Shown: positions 5,895 through 14,221 of the stretch, in pieces
Numbering within the stretch: the stretch's first letter is position 1
How the letters are laid out: each line of letters begins with the position of its first letter
Program-made: the position numbers and the translations under genes
Assembly: GCA_041618535.1 (NCBI GenBank)
Contig: JBFKFP010000038.1
Location: 1 to 20,735, forward strand
DNA length: 20,735 nucleotides
Source of the DNA: SHLJ01 sp041618535
GTDB taxonomy: Bacteria > Bacteroidota > Bacteroidia > Flavobacteriales > Flavobacteriaceae
Reading direction: 5' to 3'
Notes under the pieces: model-generated
Told to the model about the DNA's origin: nothing
The model's database searches: none
The model's input: the letters and a program-made list of their open reading frames with translations, nothing else

Positions 5895-7904
5895 TTGGAC
5901 ACTAAAGACAGGAACATATTGAACCGTTTATATTTTATTGCAGGATGTATGTTCATCTTCGCCCTAATTGTGGTCTTCAAGTTATTCAAGATTCAGTTTG
6001 TCCAGGGTGATGTCTATCGCGGACTGGCAGAAGAACGCACCATAAAGAATGTGGTTATTCCTGCTAATCGGGGTAATGTCTATGCTTCAGACGGCAGCTT
6101 GCTTGCCACTTCCGTTCCAAAATACGACATACGCTTTGATGCCATTACACCAACTCAAAAGACTTTTAAAGCAAATATTTCTGCATTGGCCGACTCATTG
6201 GCGGCTTTCCATGGGACCCCTGCCGGCCAATTTCTTCAAAAGCTGAGAAAGGCACGAGCCAATAAAAATCGCTATGTACTGCTAGCCAGAAACCTGAGCT
6301 ATACAGATTACCTCAGATTCAGAAGTTTTCCGCTACTAAGCCTGGGTGCGTTTCGCGGCGGACTGATCGTGGAACAAACTACCAAACGGGAACACCCTAT
6401 GGGCGGAATCGCTCAAAGAACCATAGGTTATGAAAGGATAGACGATCAGGGGAATGTTACTCGTCCCGGTATAGATGGTGCCTTCGGGGAAATGTATTTA
6501 AGAGGTTCAGATGGAAGAAGGCTCAAACAGAGAATCGGCAAAGGCCAATGGAAGCCTATCGAAGATTATAACCAGATAGAACCGAAGGACGGTTATGATG
6601 TTTATACAACCATCGATGTCAATATCCAGGATATCGCTCATCATGCGCTGCTCGAACAATTGGAATACTACAAGGCCGATCATGGCTGCGTTGTGGTGAT
6701 GGATGTGAAGTCTGGGGAGGTAAAAGCCATCTCCAACCTTGGTAAAAGTTCATCGGGGAAATATTATGAAAGGAGAAACTACGCGGTTTGGGAAAGCCAT
6801 GAACCCGGCTCTACCTTCAAGCTGATGGCTCTTGCTGCTGCTCTCGAGGATAAAGTGGTTGACACAAGTGATGTGGTAGATACCGAAGGGGGAAGAGTTA
6901 GATTCTATAACAATTATGTAAGGGACTCCCGTAATGGAGGCTATGGTAAGATATCAGTATCCGAGGCCTTTGAGGTGTCTTCCAACACCGGTATCGTTAA
7001 AGCCATCTATGAAAAGTACAAAGACAACCCCAAGCAGTTCGTAAAGCGACTTAAAGATATGCATCTTCACAAAAAGCTCGATCTGCCGATTATAGGAGAG
7101 GGAGAGCCTTTTATTCCGGATCCGGGAATGAAAGACGGCATGTGGAGTGGTCTTTCATTGCCCTGGATGGCCTATGGCTATGGAGTTTCATTTACCCCGT
7201 TGCAGACTCTCACCTTCTACAATGCCATCGCCAATGATGGTGTGATGGTAAGACCGCGTTTTCTGAAGGAAGTTAAAGAATTTGGTAACAGCATCGAATA
7301 TTTTGATAAGGAGGTAATAGACAAGCAGTTGTGTTCTCCTGAAACCATAAAAAAACTGAAGCAACTGTTGGTAAACGTTGTAGAGAAAGAGCACGGAACA
7401 GGTCACAGGCTTTATTCTGAAAACTTTTCCATGGCAGGAAAAACCGGTACCTGCCAAAAGGATTACAGGGATAAAGACATGTTGAACTACATATCCTCAT
7501 TTGCAGGTTTCTTTCCTGCCGAAGAGCCTAAATATTCCTGTATTGTTGTTATCCATGAGCCGGACAAGAGTGTAGGCTATTACGGTGCTGATGTGTCAGG
7601 GCCGGTTTTTAAGAAGATTGCACAGAAAATATATACCGATACCCCTTTGAAGGATGAAATAGACAATCTGAATGAAGCTGTTCCCGAAATCGAAGAGGAT
7701 TTTGAAGACTATTATGCAATCGCACAAAAATATAAAACCATCATGCCCGATCTGACCGGAGCTCCCGGCATGGATGCGCTCTCTATTCTGGAAAATATGG
7801 GGGTGGTAGTAGAATTATCTGGCCGGGGCAAAGTGTATAAGCAATCGGTGCCAGTAGGAACAAAATTAGCCAAAGGTCAAACAATTATCCTGGAACTGCT
7901 TTGA
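5895..7904 (+). CDS. ftsI: Septal peptidoglycan transpeptidase FtsI (PBP3) with C-terminal PASTA domain
   Basis: Class B penicillin-binding protein that cross-links septal peptidoglycan with FtsW. 669 residues. Membrane anchor at about 11-30, dimerisation domain with RGNVYASDGSLLA (59-71), then the transpeptidase domain: S306-T-F-K309 (EPGSTFK), S362-S-N364 and K516-T-G518. The C-terminal 60 or so residues (from MPDLTG) form one PASTA domain, common in Bacteroidota FtsI. The start is taken as TTG at 5895, preceded by AAGG and 9 nt after the ftsL stop. An ATG at 5885-5887 forms TAATG with the ftsL stop, like other junctions here, but its frame closes after six codons. Loss of one G in the GG at 5893-5894 would join it to ftsI as MDKLDTKDRNILNR, so a one-base frame change is possible. 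The 3' end overlaps murE by 4 nt (TTGA). Confidence 0.95.
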   Translation: MDTKDRNILNRLYFIAGCMFIFALIVVFKLFKIQFVQGDVYRGLAEERTIKNVVIPANRGNVYASDGSLLATSVPKYDIRFDAITPTQKTFKANISALADSLAAFHGTPAGQFLQKLRKARANKNRYVLLARNLSYTDYLRFRSFPLLSLGAFRGGLIVEQTTKREHPMGGIAQRTIGYERIDDQGNVTRPGIDGAFGEMYLRGSDGRRLKQRIGKGQWKPIEDYNQIEPKDGYDVYTTIDVNIQDIAHHALLEQLEYYKADHGCVVVMDVKSGEVKAISNLGKSSSGKYYERRNYAVWESHEPGSTFKLMALAAALEDKVVDTSDVVDTEGGRVRFYNNYVRDSRNGGYGKISVSEAFEVSSNTGIVKAIYEKYKDNPKQFVKRLKDMHLHKKLDLPIIGEGEPFIPDPGMKDGMWSGLSLPWMAYGYGVSFTPLQTLTFYNAIANDGVMVRPRFLKEVKEFGNSIEYFDKEVIDKQLCSPETIKKLKQLLVNVVEKEHGTGHRLYSENFSMAGKTGTCQKDYRDKDMLNYISSFAGFFPAEEPKYSCIVVIHEPDKSVGYYGADVSGPVFKKIAQKIYTDTPLKDEIDNLNEAVPEIEEDFEDYYAIAQKYKTIMPDLTGAPGMDALSILENMGVVVELSGRGKVYKQSVPVGTKLAKGQTIILELL

Positions 7905-9364
7905 GTGAACTGAAGAACATATTATACAAGGTGAATCTCAATGCAGTGGTCGGGAGCACTGGAATTGATCTCAATGGAATTCAATTCGACTCCAGGGCGG
8001 TCTCCAAAGGAGAAGCCTTCGTAGCGGTAAAAGGTACGGTTTCAGACGGGCATTCTTATATAGGTTCCGCCCTCGACCGCGGGGCGACTGCAGTAATATG
8101 TGAAATCCTGCCTGAGGAGTTGAGAGACGGAGTTACATACATAGAAGTTGATGATTCGGCTAAAGCATTGGCAATAATGGCCTCTAATTATTACGGGGTT
8201 CCCTCGGAAAATCTCAAGCTTATAGGAGTTACCGGAACTAATGGAAAGACCACTATCGCCACCTTGCTTTATCAACTCTTTAAAAAGGCTGGGTATAAGG
8301 TTGGATTGCTTTCAACGGTAAGGGTGATGGTGAACGACAAGGAATATGGTGCAACCCATACAACCCCCGATCCACTGGCCATTAATGCATATCTCAGCGC
8401 CATGAATGCAGAAGGGGTAGAGTTTTGCTTTATGGAGGTGAGCAGTCATGGAATTCATCAGAAAAGAACTGAAGGCCTTGTCTTTACCGGTGGGATATTT
8501 ACCAACTTGACCCATGATCACCTGGATTACCATAAGACCTTCGCGGCTTACCGTGATGTGAAAAAGGCATTTTTCGACCAACTGCCGGGCACAGCATTTT
8601 CATTGGTCAATACCGACGATAAAAACGGCCTTTACATGCTCCAGAATACCAAATCGAAGAAATATACATACGCCCTCAAGAACTATGCAGATTACAGAGG
8701 TCAGATCCTGGAAAACCAATTGAGCGGTTTGTTGCTCAAGATCAATGAAAATGAGGTCTGGGCCAAACTTATCGGGAATTTTAATGCCTATAACATCCTG
8801 GCTATTTACGGAACGGCCGACCTATTAGGTCTCGAAAATGTTGAGATCCTCAGGCTGATAAGTGAGTTGGACAGCGTTAGCGGAAGGTTCCAGTACCTGG
8901 TTTCTGATGATAACATCACTGCTATAGTCGATTATGCACATACACCTGATGCACTCAGAAATGTTTTGGAAACCATAAATAGTGTCAGGACCAACAACGA
9001 GGCTCTAATAACACTTGTGGGATGCGGTGGAGACAGGGATAAATCTAAACGGCCCTTAATGGCCAATATCGCGGCGAGTTTGAGCAACAAAGTGATATTC
9101 ACCAGTGATAATCCAAGAACAGAATCACCCGACGATATTATAAAGGATATGGAGAAAGGGGTTGAACCACAGTACTTTAGCCGGACTTTATCAATTGTTG
9201 ACCGCAAACAGGCAATCAGGGCAGCCTGCCAGATGGCTCAACCAAATGATATTATTCTGATTGCGGGGAAGGGTCATGAGAGTTACCAGGAAATTAACGG
9301 TGTGCGTTTTGATTTCGATGATTTCAAGATCGTGCAGGAGATGTTAAAACAACTACAGAAATAA
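7901..9364 (+). CDS. murE: UDP-N-acetylmuramoyl-L-alanyl-D-glutamate--2,6-diaminopimelate ligase MurE
   Basis: Cytoplasmic ATP-dependent ligase that adds the third residue to the UDP-MurNAc peptide. 487 residues. The P-loop is TGTNGKTT (111-118). HTTPDP (153-158), the EVSSHG segment (179-184), THDHLDYH (204-211) and a lysine near 221 (the position carbamylated in Mur ligases) follow. The motif DNPR at 403-406 is the known signature for meso-diaminopimelate rather than lysine as substrate. The start is TTG at 7901, overlapping the ftsI stop as TTGA. This gives the usual N-terminus (SELKNILYKV), and no nearby ATG would keep it. It is followed by mraY after 2 nt. Confidence 0.96.
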   Translation: MSELKNILYKVNLNAVVGSTGIDLNGIQFDSRAVSKGEAFVAVKGTVSDGHSYIGSALDRGATAVICEILPEELRDGVTYIEVDDSAKALAIMASNYYGVPSENLKLIGVTGTNGKTTIATLLYQLFKKAGYKVGLLSTVRVMVNDKEYGATHTTPDPLAINAYLSAMNAEGVEFCFMEVSSHGIHQKRTEGLVFTGGIFTNLTHDHLDYHKTFAAYRDVKKAFFDQLPGTAFSLVNTDDKNGLYMLQNTKSKKYTYALKNYADYRGQILENQLSGLLLKINENEVWAKLIGNFNAYNILAIYGTADLLGLENVEILRLISELDSVSGRFQYLVSDDNITAIVDYAHTPDALRNVLETINSVRTNNEALITLVGCGGDRDKSKRPLMANIAASLSNKVIFTSDNPRTESPDDIIKDMEKGVEPQYFSRTLSIVDRKQAIRAACQMAQPNDIILIAGKGHESYQEINGVRFDFDDFKIVQEMLKQLQK

Positions 9365-9366
9365 GC

Positions 9367-10599
9367 ATGCTGTATTATTTGTTCAAATATTTAGAAAACG
9401 AATATCAATTCCCGGGGGCCTCCCTGTTCGGTTTTATAACCTTCCGGGCGGCTGTGGCCATCATTCTCTCCTTGCTCATTTCCACAATTTACGGGAAGCG
9501 GATAATAAGGCTTCTTCAGAGGAAACAAGTGGGAGAAACCATCAGAGACCTGGGGCTCGAAGGTCAGAAGCAGAAGGCCGGAACTCCTACTATGGGGGGG
9601 ATCATCATTATTATCTCGACCCTTATTCCTGTGCTCTTACTTTGTAAACTAGAAAACATCTATATCATCCTGCTGATCGTTACCACCCTTTGGATGGGAA
9701 TTATCGGATTCATCGATGATTATATTAAAAAGTTCAAAAAGGATAAGGAGGGACTCAAGGGACGGTTTAAGGTTTTAGGTCAGGTAGGCCTCGGATTGAT
9801 TGTCGGGACCACATTGTATTTCCATCCACAGGTCACAATCAGGGAAGAATTACCCAAATCGGAACAGGTAGAGATCGTGGACTCGGCAAATGGGTTGAAG
9901 CAATTCAAAGACGAGGAAAAATCCACCAAAACCACCATTCCTTTTGTCAAGTATAATGAATTCGATTATGCCAAACTGATCTCCTGGATCAGCCCGAACG
10001 CATCAGAATACGCCTGGCTGGTATTTATTCCGCTTGTCATATTTATCATAACCGCCGTTTCCAATGGTGCAAACCTTACGGATGGGATAGACGGCCTTGC
10101 TGCCGGATCTTCAGCTATAGTAGTTCTTACCCTTGGAATTTTTGCCTGGGTCTCGGGTAATATCATTTTTTCAGATTACCTCAACATCATGTACATCCCT
10201 AGAGTGGAAGAGATTACCATCTATATCACAGCCTTCGTAGGGGCACTTATCGGTTTCCTGTGGTACAACACTTATCCGGCACAGGTATTCATGGGTGATA
10301 CAGGTTCATTGACCATAGGAGGCGTAATAGCAGTTATTGCCATCGCTGTTCGTAAAGAATGGTTAATACCCGTGTTATGCGGGATTTTTCTAGCAGAGAA
10401 TTTGTCTGTAGTCATGCAAGTGAGCTACTTCAAATATACCAAGAAGAAATTTGGTGAAGGCCGTCGAATATTTAAGATGTCGCCGCTTCACCATCATTTT
10501 CAGAAGTTGGGATATCACGAGAGCAAGATCGTGACGCGATTTTGGATCGTCGGTATCCTGCTGGCCATAGTATCGATTGTCACACTCAAGATCCGCTAG
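9367..10599 (+). CDS. mraY: Phospho-N-acetylmuramoyl-pentapeptide transferase MraY
   Basis: Inner-membrane enzyme that transfers phospho-MurNAc-pentapeptide to undecaprenyl phosphate, giving lipid I. 410 residues with about ten transmembrane segments. Signatures: GTPTMGG (72-78), catalytic aspartates D117-D118 in FIDDYIKKFKKD, NLTDGIDGLAAG (236-247), YPAQVFMGDTGSL (303-315) with D311, and the HHH motif in MSPLHHHF (371-378). It is about 50 residues longer than the E. coli enzyme. The extra part is a hydrophilic stretch at about 152-215 between transmembrane segments, which is usual for Bacteroidota. Starts at ATG 9367, 2 nt after murE. Its TAG abuts the murD ATG with no gap. Confidence 0.96.
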   Translation: MLYYLFKYLENEYQFPGASLFGFITFRAAVAIILSLLISTIYGKRIIRLLQRKQVGETIRDLGLEGQKQKAGTPTMGGIIIIISTLIPVLLLCKLENIYIILLIVTTLWMGIIGFIDDYIKKFKKDKEGLKGRFKVLGQVGLGLIVGTTLYFHPQVTIREELPKSEQVEIVDSANGLKQFKDEEKSTKTTIPFVKYNEFDYAKLISWISPNASEYAWLVFIPLVIFIITAVSNGANLTDGIDGLAAGSSAIVVLTLGIFAWVSGNIIFSDYLNIMYIPRVEEITIYITAFVGALIGFLWYNTYPAQVFMGDTGSLTIGGVIAVIAIAVRKEWLIPVLCGIFLAENLSVVMQVSYFKYTKKKFGEGRRIFKMSPLHHHFQKLGYHESKIVTRFWIVGILLAIVSIVTLKIR

Positions 10600-11934
10600 A
10601 TGAAAAAGCTGGTGGTCTTGGGAGCTGGCGAGAGCGGTGTTGGAACGGCAGTGCTGGGAAAACGCCAGGGATACAAGGTTTTTGTATCAGATAATGGCTC
10701 GGTAAAACAAAATTATAAAGACGTTCTTATACATCATGAGATTGAATGGGAAGAGGGAAAGCATACAGAATCTCGTATTCTGGAAGCGGACCTGGTGATG
10801 AAAAGCCCTGGAATTCCGGATAAAGTTCCAATTGTCAGGACTCTCACCGAGTCAGGAATTGCTGTTATTTCGGAGATTGAATTTGCGGCTAGGTTTACAG
10901 ATGCCAATATTATCGGGATTACCGGAAGTAATGGAAAAACCACTACGACCATGCTAACACATTTTATCCTTAAAACAGCAGGATTAAATGTTGATATGGC
11001 AGGAAACATCGGAGATAGTTTTGCCATGAGTGTTGCAGACGGATCCTTTGGGCATTATGTGCTTGAGGTAAGCAGTTTCCAGTTAGACGGTATACAGACC
11101 TTCAGGCCACATATTGGTATTCTTACCAATATTACACCAGATCACCTCGATCGCTATGACTACAAGTTCGAAAAGTATGTGGCGTCCAAATTCAGGATCA
11201 CTATGAACCAGACTTCGGCAGATTATTTCATCTATGACGCCGATGATCCTGTGATCCAGGAGAATCTTGAATTACACCGCATTCAATCGAGGCTGGTTCC
11301 ATTCTCATTGGTAAGGGAATTGGACTACGGGGTGTATTATAAAAATGAAAACATACATATAAAATTAGATAACGAAGAAAAAACTATGCCAACAACAAAT
11401 TTATCATTGGAGGGGAAACATAATATCAAAAATGCCATGGCGGCATCGGCGGTAGCGCAACTCCTGAATATTAGGAATCACACCATTAGGGAGTGCCTGG
11501 AGACCTTCCAGGGTGCCGAGCACCGGCTGGAGCACGTTTTGAAAATAAATAAGGTTGAGTATATCAATGACTCAAAGGCTACCAACGTTAACGCCACTTA
11601 TTTTGCCCTCGAAAGCATGGACACACCAACCATTTGGATAGTTGGCGGAGAAGACAAAGGGAATGACTATTCCCAGTTATTCCAGTTCGTGAATGAAAAG
11701 GTGAAGGCTATTATTTGCCTGGGGGTCGATAACAAGAAACTATTTGAAAACTTCGGTTCCATGGTCGATATCATGGTTGAAACACAATTTATGAGCGAAG
11801 CTGTTAAAATTGCCTATAAGATAGCTCATCCCGGTGACAGCGTATTGCTGTCGCCAGCCTGCGCCAGCTTCGACCTCTTTGAAAATTATGAAGATCGTGG
11901 ACGCCAGTTTAAAGAAGCAGTCAGAAAATTATAA
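10600..11934 (+). CDS. murD: UDP-N-acetylmuramoylalanine--D-glutamate ligase MurD
   Basis: Cytoplasmic ligase adding D-glutamate to UDP-MurNAc-L-alanine. 444 residues, normal length. It has a Rossmann-like N-terminal domain with VLGAGESGVG (6-15) and SPGIP (69-73), the ATP-binding loop GSNGKTTTT (109-117), the EVSSFQLD segment, the TPDHLDRY motif of the central domain, and the C-terminal domain with EHRLE, NDSKATN and the GGEDKG loop. The ATG at 10600 directly follows the mraY TAG. The TAA overlaps the ftsW ATG by one base (TAATG). Confidence 0.96.
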   Translation: MKKLVVLGAGESGVGTAVLGKRQGYKVFVSDNGSVKQNYKDVLIHHEIEWEEGKHTESRILEADLVMKSPGIPDKVPIVRTLTESGIAVISEIEFAARFTDANIIGITGSNGKTTTTMLTHFILKTAGLNVDMAGNIGDSFAMSVADGSFGHYVLEVSSFQLDGIQTFRPHIGILTNITPDHLDRYDYKFEKYVASKFRITMNQTSADYFIYDADDPVIQENLELHRIQSRLVPFSLVRELDYGVYYKNENIHIKLDNEEKTMPTTNLSLEGKHNIKNAMAASAVAQLLNIRNHTIRECLETFQGAEHRLEHVLKINKVEYINDSKATNVNATYFALESMDTPTIWIVGGEDKGNDYSQLFQFVNEKVKAIICLGVDNKKLFENFGSMVDIMVETQFMSEAVKIAYKIAHPGDSVLLSPACASFDLFENYEDRGRQFKEAVRKL

Positions 11935-13127
11935 TGGTTGGGATTTTCAAAAATATAAAAGGTGATAAGCTGATCTGGGCGATAGCGGCCTTGCTGGCTA
12001 TCTTCTCTTTCCTCCCGGTTTACAGCGCGGCAAGTAACCTCGCTTACCTCAGTGGAGACGGAAACACCTTTAATTACTTTTTGAAACATTTCGTTCATCT
12101 GTTTTTGGGATTTGCCCTGATGTATGGCGTACACAAGATCCCGTACCGGTATTTCCGTGGCCTGTCTATGGTCATGATCCCGGTGGTCATTGTCCTGCTT
12201 ATAATTACACTATTACAGGGGACTACCATTGAGGGTGCTAATGCCAGCAGGTGGATTCAGGTGCCTTTTGTCGGATTCACCTTTCAGCCCTCAACTCTCG
12301 CAGCGGTGGTATTGATGGTTTATGTTGCCCGTTATCTTTCAAAGATAAAGGATACCCGGATCAGTTTTAAAGAAACCCTTCTTCCGCTATGGTTGCCGGT
12401 TTTTGTTGTTCTCGCATTGATCCTGCCAGCTAATTTTTCAACTACAGCTATAATTTTTACAATGGTCCTCGTCCTGGCTTTCTTAGGGGGATATCCACTC
12501 CGATATATTGCCATGATCCTGTTATCGGGTGTGATCGTTTTGTCCATTTTCATTCTTATTGCAAGGGCATTTCCGGAAGCAATGCCCAACCGTGTCGATA
12601 CCTGGTCTAATCGGATCGAGAATTTCCTAAATGGAGAGGACACTAAGGCCGACTACCAGATCGAAAAGGCCAAAATCGCCATAGCCTCTGGTGGAATTCA
12701 GGGCGTTGGACCTGGAAAAAGTATTCAGAAAAACTTTTTGCCCCAGTCATCATCAGATTTTATATATGCTATAATCATTGAAGAGTACGGTCTTATCGGA
12801 GGCCTGTTCCTGATGTTTTTATACCTGTGGTTGCTTTTCCGGGTGGTATTGGTTGCGCACAAGTCCGATACCATTTTCGGTAAACTTCTGGCCATAGGCG
12901 TTGGTCTCCCAATAGTATTTCAGGCCCTTATCAACATGGCCGTAGCAGTCGAATTATTCCCTGTAACAGGCCAGACCTTGCCATTGATAAGTAGTGGTGG
13001 CACCTCTATCTGGATGACCTGCCTGTCTATCGGGATAATACTGAGTGTAAGCGCAAAACGACGCGAGATCAAAGAATTGGAAGAAATAGGTGAGAATCCA
13101 TTGGAAATTTTAAGCGAAACGATTTGA
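11934..13127 (+). CDS. ftsW: Septal peptidoglycan glycosyltransferase FtsW (SEDS family)
   Basis: Polytopic SEDS-family membrane protein that polymerises lipid II at the septum with FtsI. 397 residues with about ten hydrophobic helices. Visible family segments are ASRWIQVPFVGFTFQPST (first conserved loop), the long extracytoplasmic loop with NRIENF and GGIQGVGPGKSIQKNFLPQ, FIYAIIIEEYGLIGG, and the C-terminal GQTLPLISSGGTS. RodA is excluded in practice by the dcw position between murD and murG. Starts at ATG 11934 within TAATG. Its TGA overlaps the proposed murG TTG (TTGA at 13124-13127), the same arrangement as at the ftsI/murE junction. Confidence 0.95.
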   Translation: MVGIFKNIKGDKLIWAIAALLAIFSFLPVYSAASNLAYLSGDGNTFNYFLKHFVHLFLGFALMYGVHKIPYRYFRGLSMVMIPVVIVLLIITLLQGTTIEGANASRWIQVPFVGFTFQPSTLAAVVLMVYVARYLSKIKDTRISFKETLLPLWLPVFVVLALILPANFSTTAIIFTMVLVLAFLGGYPLRYIAMILLSGVIVLSIFILIARAFPEAMPNRVDTWSNRIENFLNGEDTKADYQIEKAKIAIASGGIQGVGPGKSIQKNFLPQSSSDFIYAIIIEEYGLIGGLFLMFLYLWLLFRVVLVAHKSDTIFGKLLAIGVGLPIVFQALINMAVAVELFPVTGQTLPLISSGGTSIWMTCLSIGIILSVSAKRREIKELEEIGENPLEILSETI

Positions 13128-14221
13128 AAGAGCCGTTGAAAGTCATATTGTCAGGAGGAGGGACCGGGGGTCATATTTAACCGGCTATCTCTATCGCTAA
13201 TGAACTTAGGGCGAGGCATCCCCAGGCAGAATTTCTATTTGTTGGTGCAAAAGACAAGATGGAAATGGAAAAGGTTCCCCAGGCTGGATATAGAATCGAA
13301 GGACTTTGGATTGCAGGTTTACAAAGGCGAAATATGCTTAAGAATTTGTCTTTTCCCATTAAACTGATCAGCAGTCTTCTCCGATCGAGAAAGATATTGA
13401 AGGCATTCAAACCCGATGTGGCCATAGGAACAGGAGGATTTGCAAGCGGTCCTTTATTGCAGATGGCTGTTTCAAGAAACATCCCCAGCCTGATACAGGA
13501 ACAGAATTCATATCCGGGGATCACCAACAAAATACTGGCTAAAAAAGCCGATTGCATCTGCGTAGCTTACGACGGACTCGAAAAATATTTTCCAAAGGAT
13601 AAGTTGGTTAAAACCGGTAACCCGGTTCGGCAGGATCTTTTGAACATTGAAGGGAAATCTATTGAAGCCAAAGATTTCTTCAATCTGAGACACAGCAAAT
13701 ACACACTCCTGGTTTTGGGAGGCAGCCTTGGTGCGAAACGCATCAATGAACTAATTGAGGAAAAACTGGATTTCTTCGAAACCCAGAATGTGGAATTAAT
13801 TTGGCAATGCGGAAAACTATATTTTGACCGATATAAGCATTACAGTCAAAAGCCCGATGTACAGGTTCATGCTTTTCTTAACAGGATGGACATGGCCTAT
13901 GCAGCCGCCGATATCATTATATCAAGGGCCGGAGCGAGTTCGGTTTCTGAATTGTGTATAGTGGGGAAACCTGTGATCTTCATTCCCTCGCCCAATGTGG
14001 CAGAAGATCATCAGACCAAAAATGCCATGGCTGTGGTTGAAAAGGGAGGGGCGCTGATGATAAGGGAACATGATTTGGAAGTCAATTTCGAGAATATGTT
14101 CGCTCAATTGATAAAAAGCAAGGAGAGGCAGGGTACTCTGTCTATCGAAATTAAGAAACTGGCACTGGTAAATGCCACCAGGGATATAGCAGATGAAATA
14201 GAGAAATTGATAAAGAAATGA
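13124..14221 (+). CDS. murG: UDP-GlcNAc:lipid I N-acetylglucosaminyltransferase MurG, interrupted by an in-frame TAA
   Basis: Peripheral membrane glycosyltransferase that converts lipid I to lipid II, an essential step. The whole family protein can be read in one frame from TTG 13124 (overlapping the ftsW stop as TTGA) to TGA 14221: 365 codons, normal length. It begins KEPLKVILSGGGTGGHI, then a TAA at 13178-13180 (codon 19), then PAISIANELRARHPQAEFLF without a frame change. The stop falls where relatives have tyrosine or phenylalanine (GGHIYP). The rest is intact: VAIGTGGFASGP, QEQNSYPGITNK, VLGGSLGAKRIN and ISRAGASSVSEL. The first in-frame ATG after the stop is 13259, which would drop the glycine-rich loop and leave 320 residues. 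A sequence error, a nonsense mutation or readthrough could explain this. ATGA overlap with murC downstream. Confidence 0.9.
13178..13180 (+). other. In-frame TAA within the murG glycine-rich loop
   Basis: A single premature stop codon in an otherwise unbroken murG frame. TAA differs from TAT or TAC (Tyr) by one base. TAA terminates ten other intact genes in this window (for example rsmH, ftsL, murE, murD, murC, ftsZ), so code reassignment is not a reasonable explanation. Confidence 0.85.

Noticed and set aside
7722..7904. PASTA domain on FtsI as a sign of transfer from Gram-positives
   Set aside because: A C-terminal PASTA domain on FtsI is common in Bacteroidota, and base use does not change at this point.
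9820..10010. Insertion in MraY as a novel domain
   Set aside because: An extra hydrophilic loop at this place is usual for Bacteroidota MraY; the catalytic motifs are intact on both sides.
13178..13180. Reassignment of TAA to tyrosine
   Set aside because: TAA ends many intact genes in this window, including rsmH, ftsL, murE, murD, murC, ftsA and ftsZ, so it must be a normal stop.
13259..14221. murG as a normal gene starting at ATG 13259
   Set aside because: This start would lack the GGTGGH loop and the first strand of the fold; the upstream sequence clearly encodes the missing N-terminus in the same frame.
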